From contig NZ_JACHXK010000004.1 of assembly GCF_014192105.1 (NCBI RefSeq), positions 186,001 through 250,000 on the forward strand: a stretch of DNA of 64,000 nt. The letters are read 5' to 3'. The position numbers were made by a program, and so were the translations under genes. Source of the DNA: Paenibacillus phyllosphaerae (GTDB taxonomy: Bacteria; Bacillota; Bacilli; Paenibacillales; Paenibacillaceae). The notes under the pieces were generated by a model, which searched no databases, was not told the origin of the DNA, and worked only from the letters and a program-made list of their open reading frames with translations. Within the stretch, counting starts at the first letter, position 1. The number at the start of each line of letters is the position of its first letter. Of this stretch, positions 26,046-33,998 are shown piece after piece.

Positions 26046-26540
26046 TTACTTCTGCACGTAATCGGTAACCAAGTAACGGTCCAGATCCTTGTTCCATCTT
26101 AAGGTGAAGACTCCACCGTCCGGCGTCGTGATCGTGAACGTATCGTCGTCTTGCTCAATCGCAACTTCATCCGACGACTTCGTGGCAAGGATCGAAGCCG
26201 AGAAGAATGGCGCCGCATTCGTCACAACCTGATCGCCGTTCTTCTGATCGGTGATATAGTGATCCATAACTTTGGCCGTCATGGATTCGTCGAAGTAGTT
26301 CGCCAGTAGTGCCTTCGCTTTCTCCGGCATTCCGGTAGTGGCATCCAACACCGTAGTCCCGTCTTCAAGCACGGTTTTGGAGAAAAGCATGTATACTTTA
26401 TCCTCCGCCTGCTTCGCCGCTGTGTAGGCGATTTGTTTCTCTTTTGCCGCGTCCGCTCCGCTTGTTGCGTTGCTCGAGCAAGCGGCAAGCAGCAAGATTA
26501 CGACGACCAGCAGTAAACTTGTTCCTGTTGTCTTTCTCAT
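26046..26540 (-). CDS. Hypothetical lipoprotein
   Basis: A 164-residue predicted lipoprotein: signal peptide with lipobox (LLAAC at about 17-21), then a soluble domain with a mixed helix/strand pattern ending in a basic strand (LRWNKDLDRYLV). No family recognised. It is monocistronic, with AAAGAGG ten bases before the ATG. Confidence 0.8.
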   Translation of the reverse strand: MRKTTGTSLLLVVVILLLAACSSNATSGADAAKEKQIAYTAAKQAEDKVYMLFSKTVLEDGTTVLDATTGMPEKAKALLANYFDESMTAKVMDHYITDQKNGDQVVTNAAPFFSASILATKSSDEVAIEQDDDTFTITTPDGGVFTLRWNKDLDRYLVTDYVQK

Positions 26541-26662
26541 GATGTGATTGCCTCTTTCTTTTGACCTTATTCGTTTTGCTTCGTTAGTATAGTCCCATCT
26601 CTACTTGTCGTCAAGTATACCAAGTTGCCTGAGAATTCTGCCCTTTCCCCCTTCGCCCAAAC

Positions 26663-26691
26663 GCAAAAGAAGCCGTGCTGCCACGGCTTCT
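26663..26691 (-). terminator. Terminator after the pseudouridine synthase gene
   Basis: AGAAGCCGTG pairs with CACGGCTTCT, minus strand TTTTGCGTTT follows. Confidence 0.82.
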
Positions 26692-26702
26692 CACGCTCTT
26701 CG

Positions 26703-27767
26703 TTATTGAGTTGGCGCTGGCTTGAACGGAGACAAGAACGACTTCGGAATCGGCGTCTCGAACCGGAGCTGCTCCCCAGTAGTCGGGTGAACGAAAGCGA
26801 GCAGCCGGGCATGCAGCCCAAGCCGGTTAATGATTTTGGATTTGGAGCCGTATTTCTTGTCGCCGACAATCGGATGGCCGATCTCTTCCATATGGACGCG
26901 AATCTGATTCTTGCGTCCTGTCTCGAGTTGGACTTCGAGCAGCGAGAATTGACGGTTCGATTGAAGCGTCTTATAATGCGTAATCGCAAGCTGACCGTCG
27001 TTCGGATAGGGACTGGAGTACATCTTGAGCGTACTGCTTTCTTTCAGCCAAGAGCGGATCGTCCCGCTTGGTTTCTTGATCGTCCCTTCCACCAGAGCAA
27101 CATACGTACGCTCCTGTACCGCGTCCTGCCAGGCGTTCTGCAACGTCTGTTGCGCGTTCTCGTTCTTCGCGAACATCATGACGCCCGAAGTATCACGGTC
27201 CAGACGATGCACGACGAAGATTCGATTCTTCGGATCACTAAGACGAACATGGGCCATTAGTTGACGATATGCGGTCAATTCGTCGTCCTTCTCCTTCGAC
27301 GAGGCAATCGACAGCAGGCCGGCATCCTTCAAGATGACAATAATGTCGTCATCTTCATGTAGAATCGTCAGTCCCGCGAATGGCAGCTTCTCGATAATCT
27401 TCTCTTTGCTGACCAGAACTTGATCGCCGGGAGCAAGCTGCCGGTTATATTCCTTGACGATCCGTCCATTCACGGAGATTTGTCCACGGGCCAGCATCGA
27501 CTTCACCGAATTGCGTCCTTGGTTCAACCGCAGGAGCAGGAATGGCAGCAGCTCCATCGACTCTTGAACGGTGTACTGGTTCGCTTGGGGGCGATTCGAT
27601 TGCTTGCTCGCGGCCGTGTTGGCATTGCCGCCTCTGCCGTTCGCGCTTGTTCTAGCTTCTGGCCGTCCCTTCGCTCCCGGTTGCAATCGGGCAGCGTGTC
27701 CAGCATGAGCCGAACCTTCTCTTCTTGGACTAGTTCGCGCTTTATTATTGCGATTGTTCTTCTGCAT
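26703..27767 (-). CDS. RluA-family RNA pseudouridine synthase
   Basis: A 354-residue enzyme that converts uridine to pseudouridine in RNA. Residues about 1-65 are a low-complexity, basic Asn/Arg/Ala-rich extension; 66-130 contain an S4 RNA-binding domain (RNSVKSMLARGQISVNG); the catalytic domain follows with the active-site Asp in HRLDRDTSG near 196-204 and the closing motif RLLAFVHP. The basic extension is longer than usual and could add RNA affinity. AAAGAGG precedes the ATG. The modified RNA position cannot be told. Confidence 0.92.
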   Translation of the reverse strand: MQKNNRNNKARTSPRREGSAHAGHAARLQPGAKGRPEARTSANGRGGNANTAASKQSNRPQANQYTVQESMELLPFLLLRLNQGRNSVKSMLARGQISVNGRIVKEYNRQLAPGDQVLVSKEKIIEKLPFAGLTILHEDDDIIVILKDAGLLSIASSKEKDDELTAYRQLMAHVRLSDPKNRIFVVHRLDRDTSGVMMFAKNENAQQTLQNAWQDAVQERTYVALVEGTIKKPSGTIRSWLKESSTLKMYSSPYPNDGQLAITHYKTLQSNRQFSLLEVQLETGRKNQIRVHMEEIGHPIVGDKKYGSKSKIINRLGLHARLLAFVHPTTGEQLRFETPIPKSFLSPFKPAPTQ

Positions 27768-27855
27768 ACCGAACCTCTTTCATCTGGTCAAATAACGGAC
27801 GAACCTGTAGTAACGATATCCGTACCTTGCCTTCGTCCCTTCTACTATACCACAA

Positions 27856-28983
27856 TCAGCCGGTCACCATAGAATGAACGCCAAGGCTAAGGTTCATATT
27901 CGAACAGACGCGATTCCGGCCATTCGCCTTCGCTTGATATAACGCTTGATCGGCCTGTTCGCGAAGCGCCTCCGGCTTCGTGTCCGGATAAGTGGCTACG
28001 CCGATCGAGATCGTCAGCCGGATACGCTGACCCTCATTCAGCTCGAAGATATGCTGGCTCACGGCAGACCGGATACGCTCCGCGATCAGCAGCGCATGCT
28101 CATGAGGCGTATCGTAGAACAGAACCGAGAATTCCTCTCCGCCATTACGTGATACGATATCGAACGGCCTGGCTGACGACTGCAGCAATAGGCTTAACTG
28201 CTTAAGCACCGCATCACCGTTAGCATGACCATAAGTATCGTTAACTTTCTTGAAGTGGTCGATGTCCAAGAGCGCGACCGACAAGCATTCGGATTTCAAG
28301 CTCGCGCTGTCGAGCAGCGCATTGTAGCGGTTATCGAATGTGCGATGGTTATTGAGTCCCGTCAGAAAGTCGACGGTGGCTTCCTTCTCCATTCGTAAAG
28401 AATGCGCCTTCGTTCGGATAAAGAATGCGGTCAAATGCGCCGTCAATAAACCGCCTACGGCCATCATGCAAGCGTAGGACACCACGGGAACCAGTGCGTC
28501 TGTCCGCAAATTAAAGACGAATATCGCACCTGTAAAAAGAATGCAAATAAGGACGCTGACGCTCCATTTGCTCCAATAGCTCCATCTTCTGGAGCAAGCA
28601 ATCCCTACAGCAATTGCTACGGCAATTGTGTTAACCGCCGCTATAATGGTCGCGTAATTATCCGTGCCGAATACCAACCAACGCACCAAACAGATGATGA
28701 CGCCGGTGATCACCGAGGATAGCAGTCCGCCGTACAAGGCGGACAGAATAACGGCGATCTGCCTGAAGTCCAGTATGGTTTCGTTCATATGGACGGTGAA
28801 CAGCATTAAGATCGTGCCAACAATCCCATGAATAACCCCCAGTTGCAATTTCATGGAGGTCTTCCCCTGTTCACCAAGGTTCACTTGGCGGAATATGACT
28901 TGATTAGCTAGAAACAAATAGGCTGTTACAATGGCAAAATTGGCTATGATCTCCTGCAGTGTCTTGACTAACTGGCTGTACAT
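27856..28983 (-). CDS. Diguanylate cyclase with 5TMR-LYT membrane sensor
   Basis: A 375-residue protein. Its N-terminal half has about six hydrophobic segments of the 5TM-LYT receptor type (QLGVIHGIVGT, LYGGLLSSVITG). The C-terminal GGDEF domain starts near 210 (VDFLTGLNNHRTFD) and has an intact active site GGEEF near 280 and an RxxD inhibitory site (RPFD) five residues before it. It should therefore make cyclic di-GMP from two GTP at the membrane with product inhibition. No EAL domain. GAGGAG precedes the ATG. Confidence 0.94.
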   Translation of the reverse strand: MYSQLVKTLQEIIANFAIVTAYLFLANQVIFRQVNLGEQGKTSMKLQLGVIHGIVGTILMLFTVHMNETILDFRQIAVILSALYGGLLSSVITGVIICLVRWLVFGTDNYATIIAAVNTIAVAIAVGIACSRRWSYWSKWSVSVLICILFTGAIFVFNLRTDALVPVVSYACMMAVGGLLTAHLTAFFIRTKAHSLRMEKEATVDFLTGLNNHRTFDNRYNALLDSASLKSECLSVALLDIDHFKKVNDTYGHANGDAVLKQLSLLLQSSARPFDIVSRNGGEEFSVLFYDTPHEHALLIAERIRSAVSQHIFELNEGQRIRLTISIGVATYPDTKPEALREQADQALYQAKANGRNRVCSNMNLSLGVHSMVTG

Positions 28984-29055
28984 GAGGTCTCCTCTATAAT
29001 CGTTCAGGTTATAGTAGGATTTTAATGGAAAAGATCGTATTTTGTCGAATAAAAT

Positions 29056-29850
29056 TTAATTTTGTCGTTGAAGGAACCGAGTCAAAAATTGATTCATAAG
29101 AAGCGGCAGCGAAATTAAGATAGGCGGATCATCGGTCCTTGGCGCGCTCAAGACGACGTCCTGAAAAGCAATAGGCGTATTCGCCCTCACTACGACCGGT
29201 GCCGCGGAACGCGCGCGCAAGCTTGTGTGCGGCAGCAAAATATCGACGGCCTCCGTCCCCCAGGAAGCGGAAGTCGCCATCAAATAATAAGTTCCGGGCT
29301 TGAGGTTCGACAGACTGAACTCGCCGAGCGAGAATAAAAGCGTACCATAAACGGGCAGTCCTTCCGGAATCGGCTTGGCGAACAAACCTAACCAGATGAC
29401 GCCTTGAAAAGGGATCTCTGACCGAATCGTGCCGCGGAGCGTTCCAAGGGCTGCGGTCGGCAAAGGCGAAGCCTCACCGGCAACCAGTTGATGCAAGGTC
29501 TTGAATTGGTCCGCCGTATGCTGCTCCGCATTGCGAAACTCTGTAGGGGTCATTCCGACCCGTTCGGTAAACCGCGTCGAGAAGGTACCCATACTTTGCT
29601 GCCCGATCTCCAGTCCGATATCACGTACGCTCATATCCGTCTGAATAAGCAGCTCCTTCGCCCTCTGTAAGCGCAAGGAAGAAATATAATAGTGCGGCGT
29701 TAACCCCATTCGTTCCTTAAATATCCGCGTAAAATGAAACGGGCTGTATGCAACATGATTCGCCAATTGCTGTAATGGGAGCGGTTCGTCGAGATGTCGA
29801 TGAATATAGGCGATCACCTCGTCTATCTCTTCATAGCGGTTCGTTAACAT
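29056..29850 (-). CDS. AraC-family transcription regulator
   Basis: A 264-residue cytoplasmic regulator with the AraC double helix-turn-helix at the N-terminus (about 5-105; HFTRIFKERMG, FSTRFTERVGMTPTEFR) and a C-terminal beta-rich domain of about 130 residues of unknown ligand. I chose the ATG at 29850 because GGGAGG is eight bases before it; the in-frame ATG at 29859 abuts that site. It lies 117 bp after the DJ-1/PfpI gene and might form a unit with it. Confidence 0.9.
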   Translation of the reverse strand: MLTNRYEEIDEVIAYIHRHLDEPLPLQQLANHVAYSPFHFTRIFKERMGLTPHYYISSLRLQRAKELLIQTDMSVRDIGLEIGQQSMGTFSTRFTERVGMTPTEFRNAEQHTADQFKTLHQLVAGEASPLPTAALGTLRGTIRSEIPFQGVIWLGLFAKPIPEGLPVYGTLLFSLGEFSLSNLKPGTYYLMATSASWGTEAVDILLPHTSLRARSAAPVVVRANTPIAFQDVVLSAPRTDDPPILISLPLLMNQFLTRFLQRQN

Positions 29851-29967
29851 CCCAGCCATCCTCCCATTGCGACAATGATATGTATACCGACTAAGAACAA
29901 ATGTTCTTATCTCATAGTAGCATACCACGTTCGAAATGGGAATGATTTTTATCCATTTTTTTCTACT

Positions 29968-30549
29968 TTACACAATCTCCAATCCTTGGACCACATACGG
30001 GTAGTCCATCTGCCGCCGAATCGACTGAACGGTCTTATCGTCCAAGAACAGTCCGATTACGTATAACCCTAGATCGATGGAGGTCGACACGCCGCCTGCC
30101 GTAACCACATGTCCGTCATGTACGATTCTCGAATGAAGCACCTGCTGGCAATAGGGCTCAAGCAGATCGTACGCATAAGGATGGGTTGTCGCTCGTTTCT
30201 CCTTCAGCATCCCGGCAGCCCCTAGCAGCAGAGCTCCCGTGCATACCGACACCAGATATCGCGCTTGCCGCGCCCCCTCCAACCAACGGACGAATGCTTC
30301 GTCGAATCGCAGTGCCCTCGTGCCCATGCCGCCTGGAACGAATACAAGGTCATATTCAGCCAGATCCGGTCCAACCTTATTGACCTTCACTTTAAGGCCG
30401 AGCTCATCCGTAATTTCCTCCTGCAGACCGCAAATATCCCATGTCGTATCCTTGGTCGGTTCAAAATATTTCAGCCGCGTAATGACATCATAAAATCCCG
30501 CAAAATCCAAAAACGTTACGCCGTCAAAAAGCACCAATGCCACCTTCAT
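29968..30549 (-). CDS. DJ-1/PfpI-family protein under a ZTP-type riboswitch
   Basis: A 193-residue DJ-1/PfpI protein with the nucleophile elbow Cys in SVCTGALLLG near residue 101, a Glu/Asp near residue 16 and the GGVSTSIDLGLY block near 153. This subgroup resembles regulators' ligand domains and isonitrile-hydratase-like enzymes; the reaction is unknown. AGGGAGG precedes the ATG. The leader carries an apparent ZTP riboswitch ending in a terminator, so expression should rise when the purine/folate stress signal ZMP/ZTP accumulates. This hints at a one-carbon or purine-linked role. Confidence 0.9.
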   Translation of the reverse strand: MKVALVLFDGVTFLDFAGFYDVITRLKYFEPTKDTTWDICGLQEEITDELGLKVKVNKVGPDLAEYDLVFVPGGMGTRALRFDEAFVRWLEGARQARYLVSVCTGALLLGAAGMLKEKRATTHPYAYDLLEPYCQQVLHSRIVHDGHVVTAGGVSTSIDLGLYVIGLFLDDKTVQSIRRQMDYPYVVQGLEIV

Positions 30550-30573
30550 CGTCGTTTCCTCCCTAATAGGTCG

Positions 30574-30613
30574 TAAAAACGCAAAAAGGCAAGGGAGTCT
30601 AATCCCTTACCTT
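30574..30613 (-). terminator. Riboswitch expression-platform terminator
   Basis: AAGGTAAGGGA pairs with TCCCTTGCCTT, followed by TTTGCGTTTTT on the minus strand. It starts directly behind the riboswitch's conserved GGGCA and precedes the DJ-1/PfpI ribosome site. Confidence 0.85.
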
Positions 30614-30690
30614 TGCCCAGGCGAACGGCACTAACTGCAGCACAGGCTCCCTCGCGGTTCTCCGCGTACGCCAGTCACCTATGCGTTTCA
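30612..30690 (-). ncRNA. ZTP (pfl) riboswitch
   Basis: The minus strand shows the conserved elements of the pfl/ZTP aptamer in order: GGTGACTGGCG (30679-30669), a small hairpin CGCGG-AGAA-CCGCG, GAGGGAGCC, and GCCGTTCGCCTGGGCA (30629-30614). A rho-independent terminator follows at once. The class senses ZTP/ZMP (AICAR phosphates) and usually relieves termination. Assigned from remembered consensus, not from a covariance search. Confidence 0.85.
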
Positions 30691-30699
30691 ATTACCTTT

Positions 30700-30728
30700 A
30701 CAATACCAATTATTGGTTTCGCGTACAA
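30700..30728 (-). promoter_or_regulatory. Promoter of the riboswitch-DJ-1/PfpI transcript
   Basis: -35 TTGTAC (30728-30723), 17-bp spacer, -10 TATTGT (30705-30700). The spacer contains a perfect palindrome, ACCAATtATTGGT, that might bind a repressor. Confidence 0.5.
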
Positions 30729-30754
30729 TATCCCGCAAACATCCAGCTCAAATT

Positions 30755-31999
30755 TTACCTGGCTATAGCAGCCCTTCCGTCATCCTGTATCGTCTCTGTT
30801 TTCAGCTCATCCAAAGCGGAACACAGCAGTTCCACCATGCGATCGATATCCGCTTCTTCCACGATGAGCGCAGGCATAAGCCGTATCGTAGCAGGCTTAG
30901 GCGCGTTAACCAGCAGCCCGATCGAGCGGCAGTGATCGACTAGCGCCGGCCCGTACTCGCCTGGCAGATCGAAGGCGACCAACAGTCCCTTTCCGCGAAG
31001 TTTCGTAAGTCCATAACGGCCTGCGATCAACCTTAACTCGCCCATTAGGTAGTCACCAAGACGCTGTGCTTGAGCGGACAACTCCCCGGAAACGATGGTC
31101 TGGACAACGGCTAGCCCAGCCGCCATCCCCAGAGGCTGCCCCGTATACGTCCCGCCTTGATCCCCGGGTTCAAAAATATTGTACGCTTCCTTCGTCAGCA
31201 TCGCCGACAACGGAAAACCTCCGCCAATGCCTTTGGCCAACGTCATAATATCCGGCTCAATGCCGTAATGCTCATACGCGAACAGCTTGCCGGTGCGGCC
31301 AAGCCCGGTCTGAATCTCATCCACGATAAGCAGGATGCCCTTATCGTCACATAGACTGCGCAGCTTGCGGACATACTCGAGCTCCGCTTCCACAACCCCG
31401 CCTTCGCCCTGGATCAGCTCCAGCATAATCGCGCAAGTGTTCTCATCGACGGCCGCCGCACAAGCCTCATAATCGTTGTATGGCACATGCTTGAACCCCG
31501 GCATTCTTGGCGTGAACAGCGTTTCCCATTGCGGTTTACCCGTTGCGGCCATGGCGGCAAGCGTACGGCCGTGAAAAGCATTCGTCATCGTAATGATCTC
31601 ATGAGCGCCGTCACGACGGATCTTTCCATATTTTCTGGCCAGCTTAATGGCGCTTTCGTTGGCCTCGGCACCTGTACTCGTGAAGAACACGCGCTCGAAG
31701 CACGAGACCTGAACAAGCAGGCTGGCCAGCTCAACCATCGGCCGATTGAGAAAGGACGGGCTCGCATTGACCAGCTGAGCGGCTTGCGCTGCCAACGCTT
31801 CCTGCAGAACGACCGGCGAATGTCCTAAACAAGTGACAGCCCATCCCCCGACAAAATCGAGGTAGCTCTTGCCCTCGGTATCCCATAAATACATGCCTTC
31901 GCCGCGTTCCATCACCACATCCGGTCTATGCGCCGTGAATAAAATCGTCTTGCCGGCTTCCTCCAGCAGCTCTTGCGTCGTCCATTGAAGATCGTTCAA
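30755..31999 (-). CDS. argD: Acetylornithine aminotransferase
   Basis: A 414-residue class-III PLP aminotransferase that makes N-acetylornithine in arginine synthesis. It has the PLP-phosphate loop (TSTGAEANESAIKLAR near 106-121), FHGRTLAAMAATG, the Asp of DEIQTGLGR and the Schiff-base Lys in TLAKGIGGGFP. Ornithine aminotransferase is a close alternative, but the ARG-box in the promoter supports arginine synthesis or control by arginine. The start is TTG with GAGGGGG eight bases upstream. It is monocistronic here, away from other arg genes. Confidence 0.88.
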   Translation of the reverse strand: MNDLQWTTQELLEEAGKTILFTAHRPDVVMERGEGMYLWDTEGKSYLDFVGGWAVTCLGHSPVVLQEALAAQAAQLVNASPSFLNRPMVELASLLVQVSCFERVFFTSTGAEANESAIKLARKYGKIRRDGAHEIITMTNAFHGRTLAAMAATGKPQWETLFTPRMPGFKHVPYNDYEACAAAVDENTCAIMLELIQGEGGVVEAELEYVRKLRSLCDDKGILLIVDEIQTGLGRTGKLFAYEHYGIEPDIMTLAKGIGGGFPLSAMLTKEAYNIFEPGDQGGTYTGQPLGMAAGLAVVQTIVSGELSAQAQRLGDYLMGELRLIAGRYGLTKLRGKGLLVAFDLPGEYGPALVDHCRSIGLLVNAPKPATIRLMPALIVEEADIDRMVELLCSALDELKTETIQDDGRAAIAR

Positions 32000-32035
32000 C
32001 GTCAGTTCCCCCTCAGCAAATTATGTATAATTATG

Positions 32036-32063
32036 AGTATATAAGTATTTTTATTCATTGCAA
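32036..32063 (-). promoter_or_regulatory. argD promoter with ARG-box between -35 and -10
   Basis: -35 TTGCAA (32063-32058), 16 bp, -10 TATACT (32041-32036). AATGAATAAAAATACTTA (32059-32042) matches the core of the Bacillus ArgR/AhrC box and overlaps the -35 and spacer, so arginine-bound ArgR would block RNA polymerase. A weaker second box may lie at 32040-32021. Confidence 0.7.
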
Positions 32064-32069
32064 CCTTTT

Positions 32070-32110
32070 AAAAATAATAAGAAGCCGCAAGTGTATACCT
32101 TCGGCTTCTT
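32070..32110 (-). terminator. Terminator after the third transporter operon
   Basis: AAGAAGCCG pairs with CGGCTTCTT; minus strand continues with ATTATTTTT. Confidence 0.8.
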
Positions 32111-32132
32111 GAATCTAGTGTATAGGCATCGA

Positions 32133-33011
32133 TTAACCTTTAATCGCACCTTCGGTCATCCCCTTCTCGATGAACCGCTGAATGAATAAGTATACGATCA
32201 GGACCGGAATAACGGTCAGCGATACGGCGCTCGCCATTAACCCGAAATCTGTTCCGTACTGCGAGCTGATCTCGTTCAGGAGCGATACGATCGGACGAAC
32301 GCTGTCTTTGTTGACGAAGATAAGCGCCGAGAACAAATCGTTGTAGGACCACAAGAAGACGAAGATGCTCGCGGAAGCGAAGACGGGTCTGGACATCGGC
32401 AAGAACACGCGCGTAAACATATTGAATCGATTACAGCCGTCGATGAAAGCCGCCTCTTCCATTTCTTTCGGAATCGTCGACATGTAGGCCGCAATTACGA
32501 GAATCGCGAAAGTCAGGTTGCCCGCGGTATGAGGCAGAATCAAACCCCAATACGTATTGACCAACTTCCAACGGATCAGGAGATCATACACCGGCACGAC
32601 TGTCGCGAAAGCCGGAATCAGCAAAGTTGCGACGAGTATGGAGTTGATGATCGATTTGCCGCGAAAGTGAAAGCGGGCGATGATGTAAGCGGCAAGCCCC
32701 CCGAAGATGAGGACAAGCGCTACCGTCCCGAAGGACATGATCAAGCTGTTGCCGTAGCTCTTCAGAATATTGATCCGGTCGAATGCATTGATATAATTCG
32801 TCATGTCGAAGGAAGCAGCAAGACTGAAGGAATTGTTCATGACATCCGTGGAAAGCTTGAACGAGTTATTTACGATCCAGAAGAGCGGATAGATGGTCGT
32901 AAGCGCCCACAACGTAAGCACGGCATAACTGATCACTTGACCCGTCTCGACGCGTCTTCTTCTCCTTGGCGCTGAATAGCTGAGCGGCGCCTCGGCTTGA
33001 CTTTGCTGCAT
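32133..33011 (-). CDS. Carbohydrate ABC transporter permease, MalG type
   Basis: A 292-residue permease with a basic N-terminus (PRRRRRVE), six membrane segments and the EAA loop (EEAAFIDGCNR near 185). Last gene of the third CUT1-type importer operon in the window, 22 bp after its partner. AGGGGTG lies upstream of the ATG. No ATPase gene follows. Confidence 0.94.
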   Translation of the reverse strand: MQQSQAEAPLSYSAPRRRRRVETGQVISYAVLTLWALTTIYPLFWIVNNSFKLSTDVMNNSFSLAASFDMTNYINAFDRINILKSYGNSLIMSFGTVALVLIFGGLAAYIIARFHFRGKSIINSILVATLLIPAFATVVPVYDLLIRWKLVNTYWGLILPHTAGNLTFAILVIAAYMSTIPKEMEEAAFIDGCNRFNMFTRVFLPMSRPVFASASIFVFLWSYNDLFSALIFVNKDSVRPIVSLLNEISSQYGTDFGLMASAVSLTVIPVLIVYLFIQRFIEKGMTEGAIKG

Positions 33012-33033
33012 AACCCTACACCCCTATAACGGC

Positions 33034-33891
33034 TTAGTATGTGACTTCTTCCTTCTTCAGCAGACGGTTCGTAATCACCGACAACAGAACGCCGAATACG
33101 ACGATATAGACGGCAATCGCGGAGCCGTAACCAAAGTTGAGATCGACGATCGCCTTCTTGTACATGTACGTGCCGAGCACCTCGGTGCCGTTCTGGCCCC
33201 TTGCCAAGATCCAGACGAAGTCGAACACCTTCAGCGTACCGGTGATCGCCAGGATGAGAACGACCTTAATATCGCTTATGATAAGCGGTATCGTCAGATA
33301 GATCGTCTTCTTGAATCCCGTAATCCCTTCCAGCTTCGCCGCCTCGTAGAAGTCCGAAGGAATCTTGGACATGGCCGTCAGGAACAGGACGAAGTAGAAT
33401 CCGATGTAATGCCATACCGTCGGCACGGCGATCGCCTTCAGCGAACCGGTCTCGCTCAGCCATAGTATTTTCTCGAAGCCGAATTTCGCCAATGCCCCGT
33501 TGAGCATGCCGAATTGATAATTGTAGATCAAGACGAACAGCAGCGAGATCGCCGCTCCCGAGATGACGATCGGGAAGAAGAAGACGGTCCGGTAGAACCC
33601 TTTGCCCCAGCGGATGTTATCCACCAGGACCGCGAGAATGAGGGCAAAACCGACTTGAAACACAATAACGTACAGCATGATTTCCAGCGTATGCAGCGTA
33701 GCCGCCCGGATCATGTCATCTGAGAACATCCGCGTATAGTTATCGAAGCCTACATACGTTTTGGAGAAGAAGCCCGAAGTCCGGAATAGACTTAAGTAAA
33801 CGCTGCGCAAGAAGGGATAATAGACGAATGTTGACATGAGGAGTGCAGCCGGCAGCAAAAACAATACGATATACTTCTTATCGCCCTTCAT
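33034..33891 (-). CDS. Sugar ABC transporter permease, MalF type
   Basis: A 285-residue permease with six membrane segments and an EAA loop (YEAAKLEGITG near 190). I start at the ATG with AAAGGTG before it, giving a short N-terminus (MKGDKKYIV); an in-frame start at 33930 lacks a ribosome site. It follows the binding-protein gene after a strong hairpin. Confidence 0.93.
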   Translation of the reverse strand: MKGDKKYIVLFLLPAALLMSTFVYYPFLRSVYLSLFRTSGFFSKTYVGFDNYTRMFSDDMIRAATLHTLEIMLYVIVFQVGFALILAVLVDNIRWGKGFYRTVFFFPIVISGAAISLLFVLIYNYQFGMLNGALAKFGFEKILWLSETGSLKAIAVPTVWHYIGFYFVLFLTAMSKIPSDFYEAAKLEGITGFKKTIYLTIPLIISDIKVVLILAITGTLKVFDFVWILARGQNGTEVLGTYMYKKAIVDLNFGYGSAIAVYIVVFGVLLSVITNRLLKKEEVTY

Positions 33892-33956
33892 TCCATCACC
33901 TTTGGCGTATAGGATTTGATCGACCAGCAAGGCTCCAAGCCTTCCTGCTGAAATGG

Positions 33957-33991
33957 GTACGCCGCCCGGGATACTTAAAGGGGCGGCGTAC
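33957..33991 (-). terminator. Strong hairpin without T run after the binding-protein gene
   Basis: A perfect 11-bp GC-rich stem (GTACGCCGCCC with GGGCGGCGTAC) between binding-protein and permease genes. Without a T run it is likely an mRNA-stabilising or partial-termination element, parallel to the hairpin at 20500-20534. Confidence 0.6.
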
Positions 33992-33998
33992 GCTTCGC

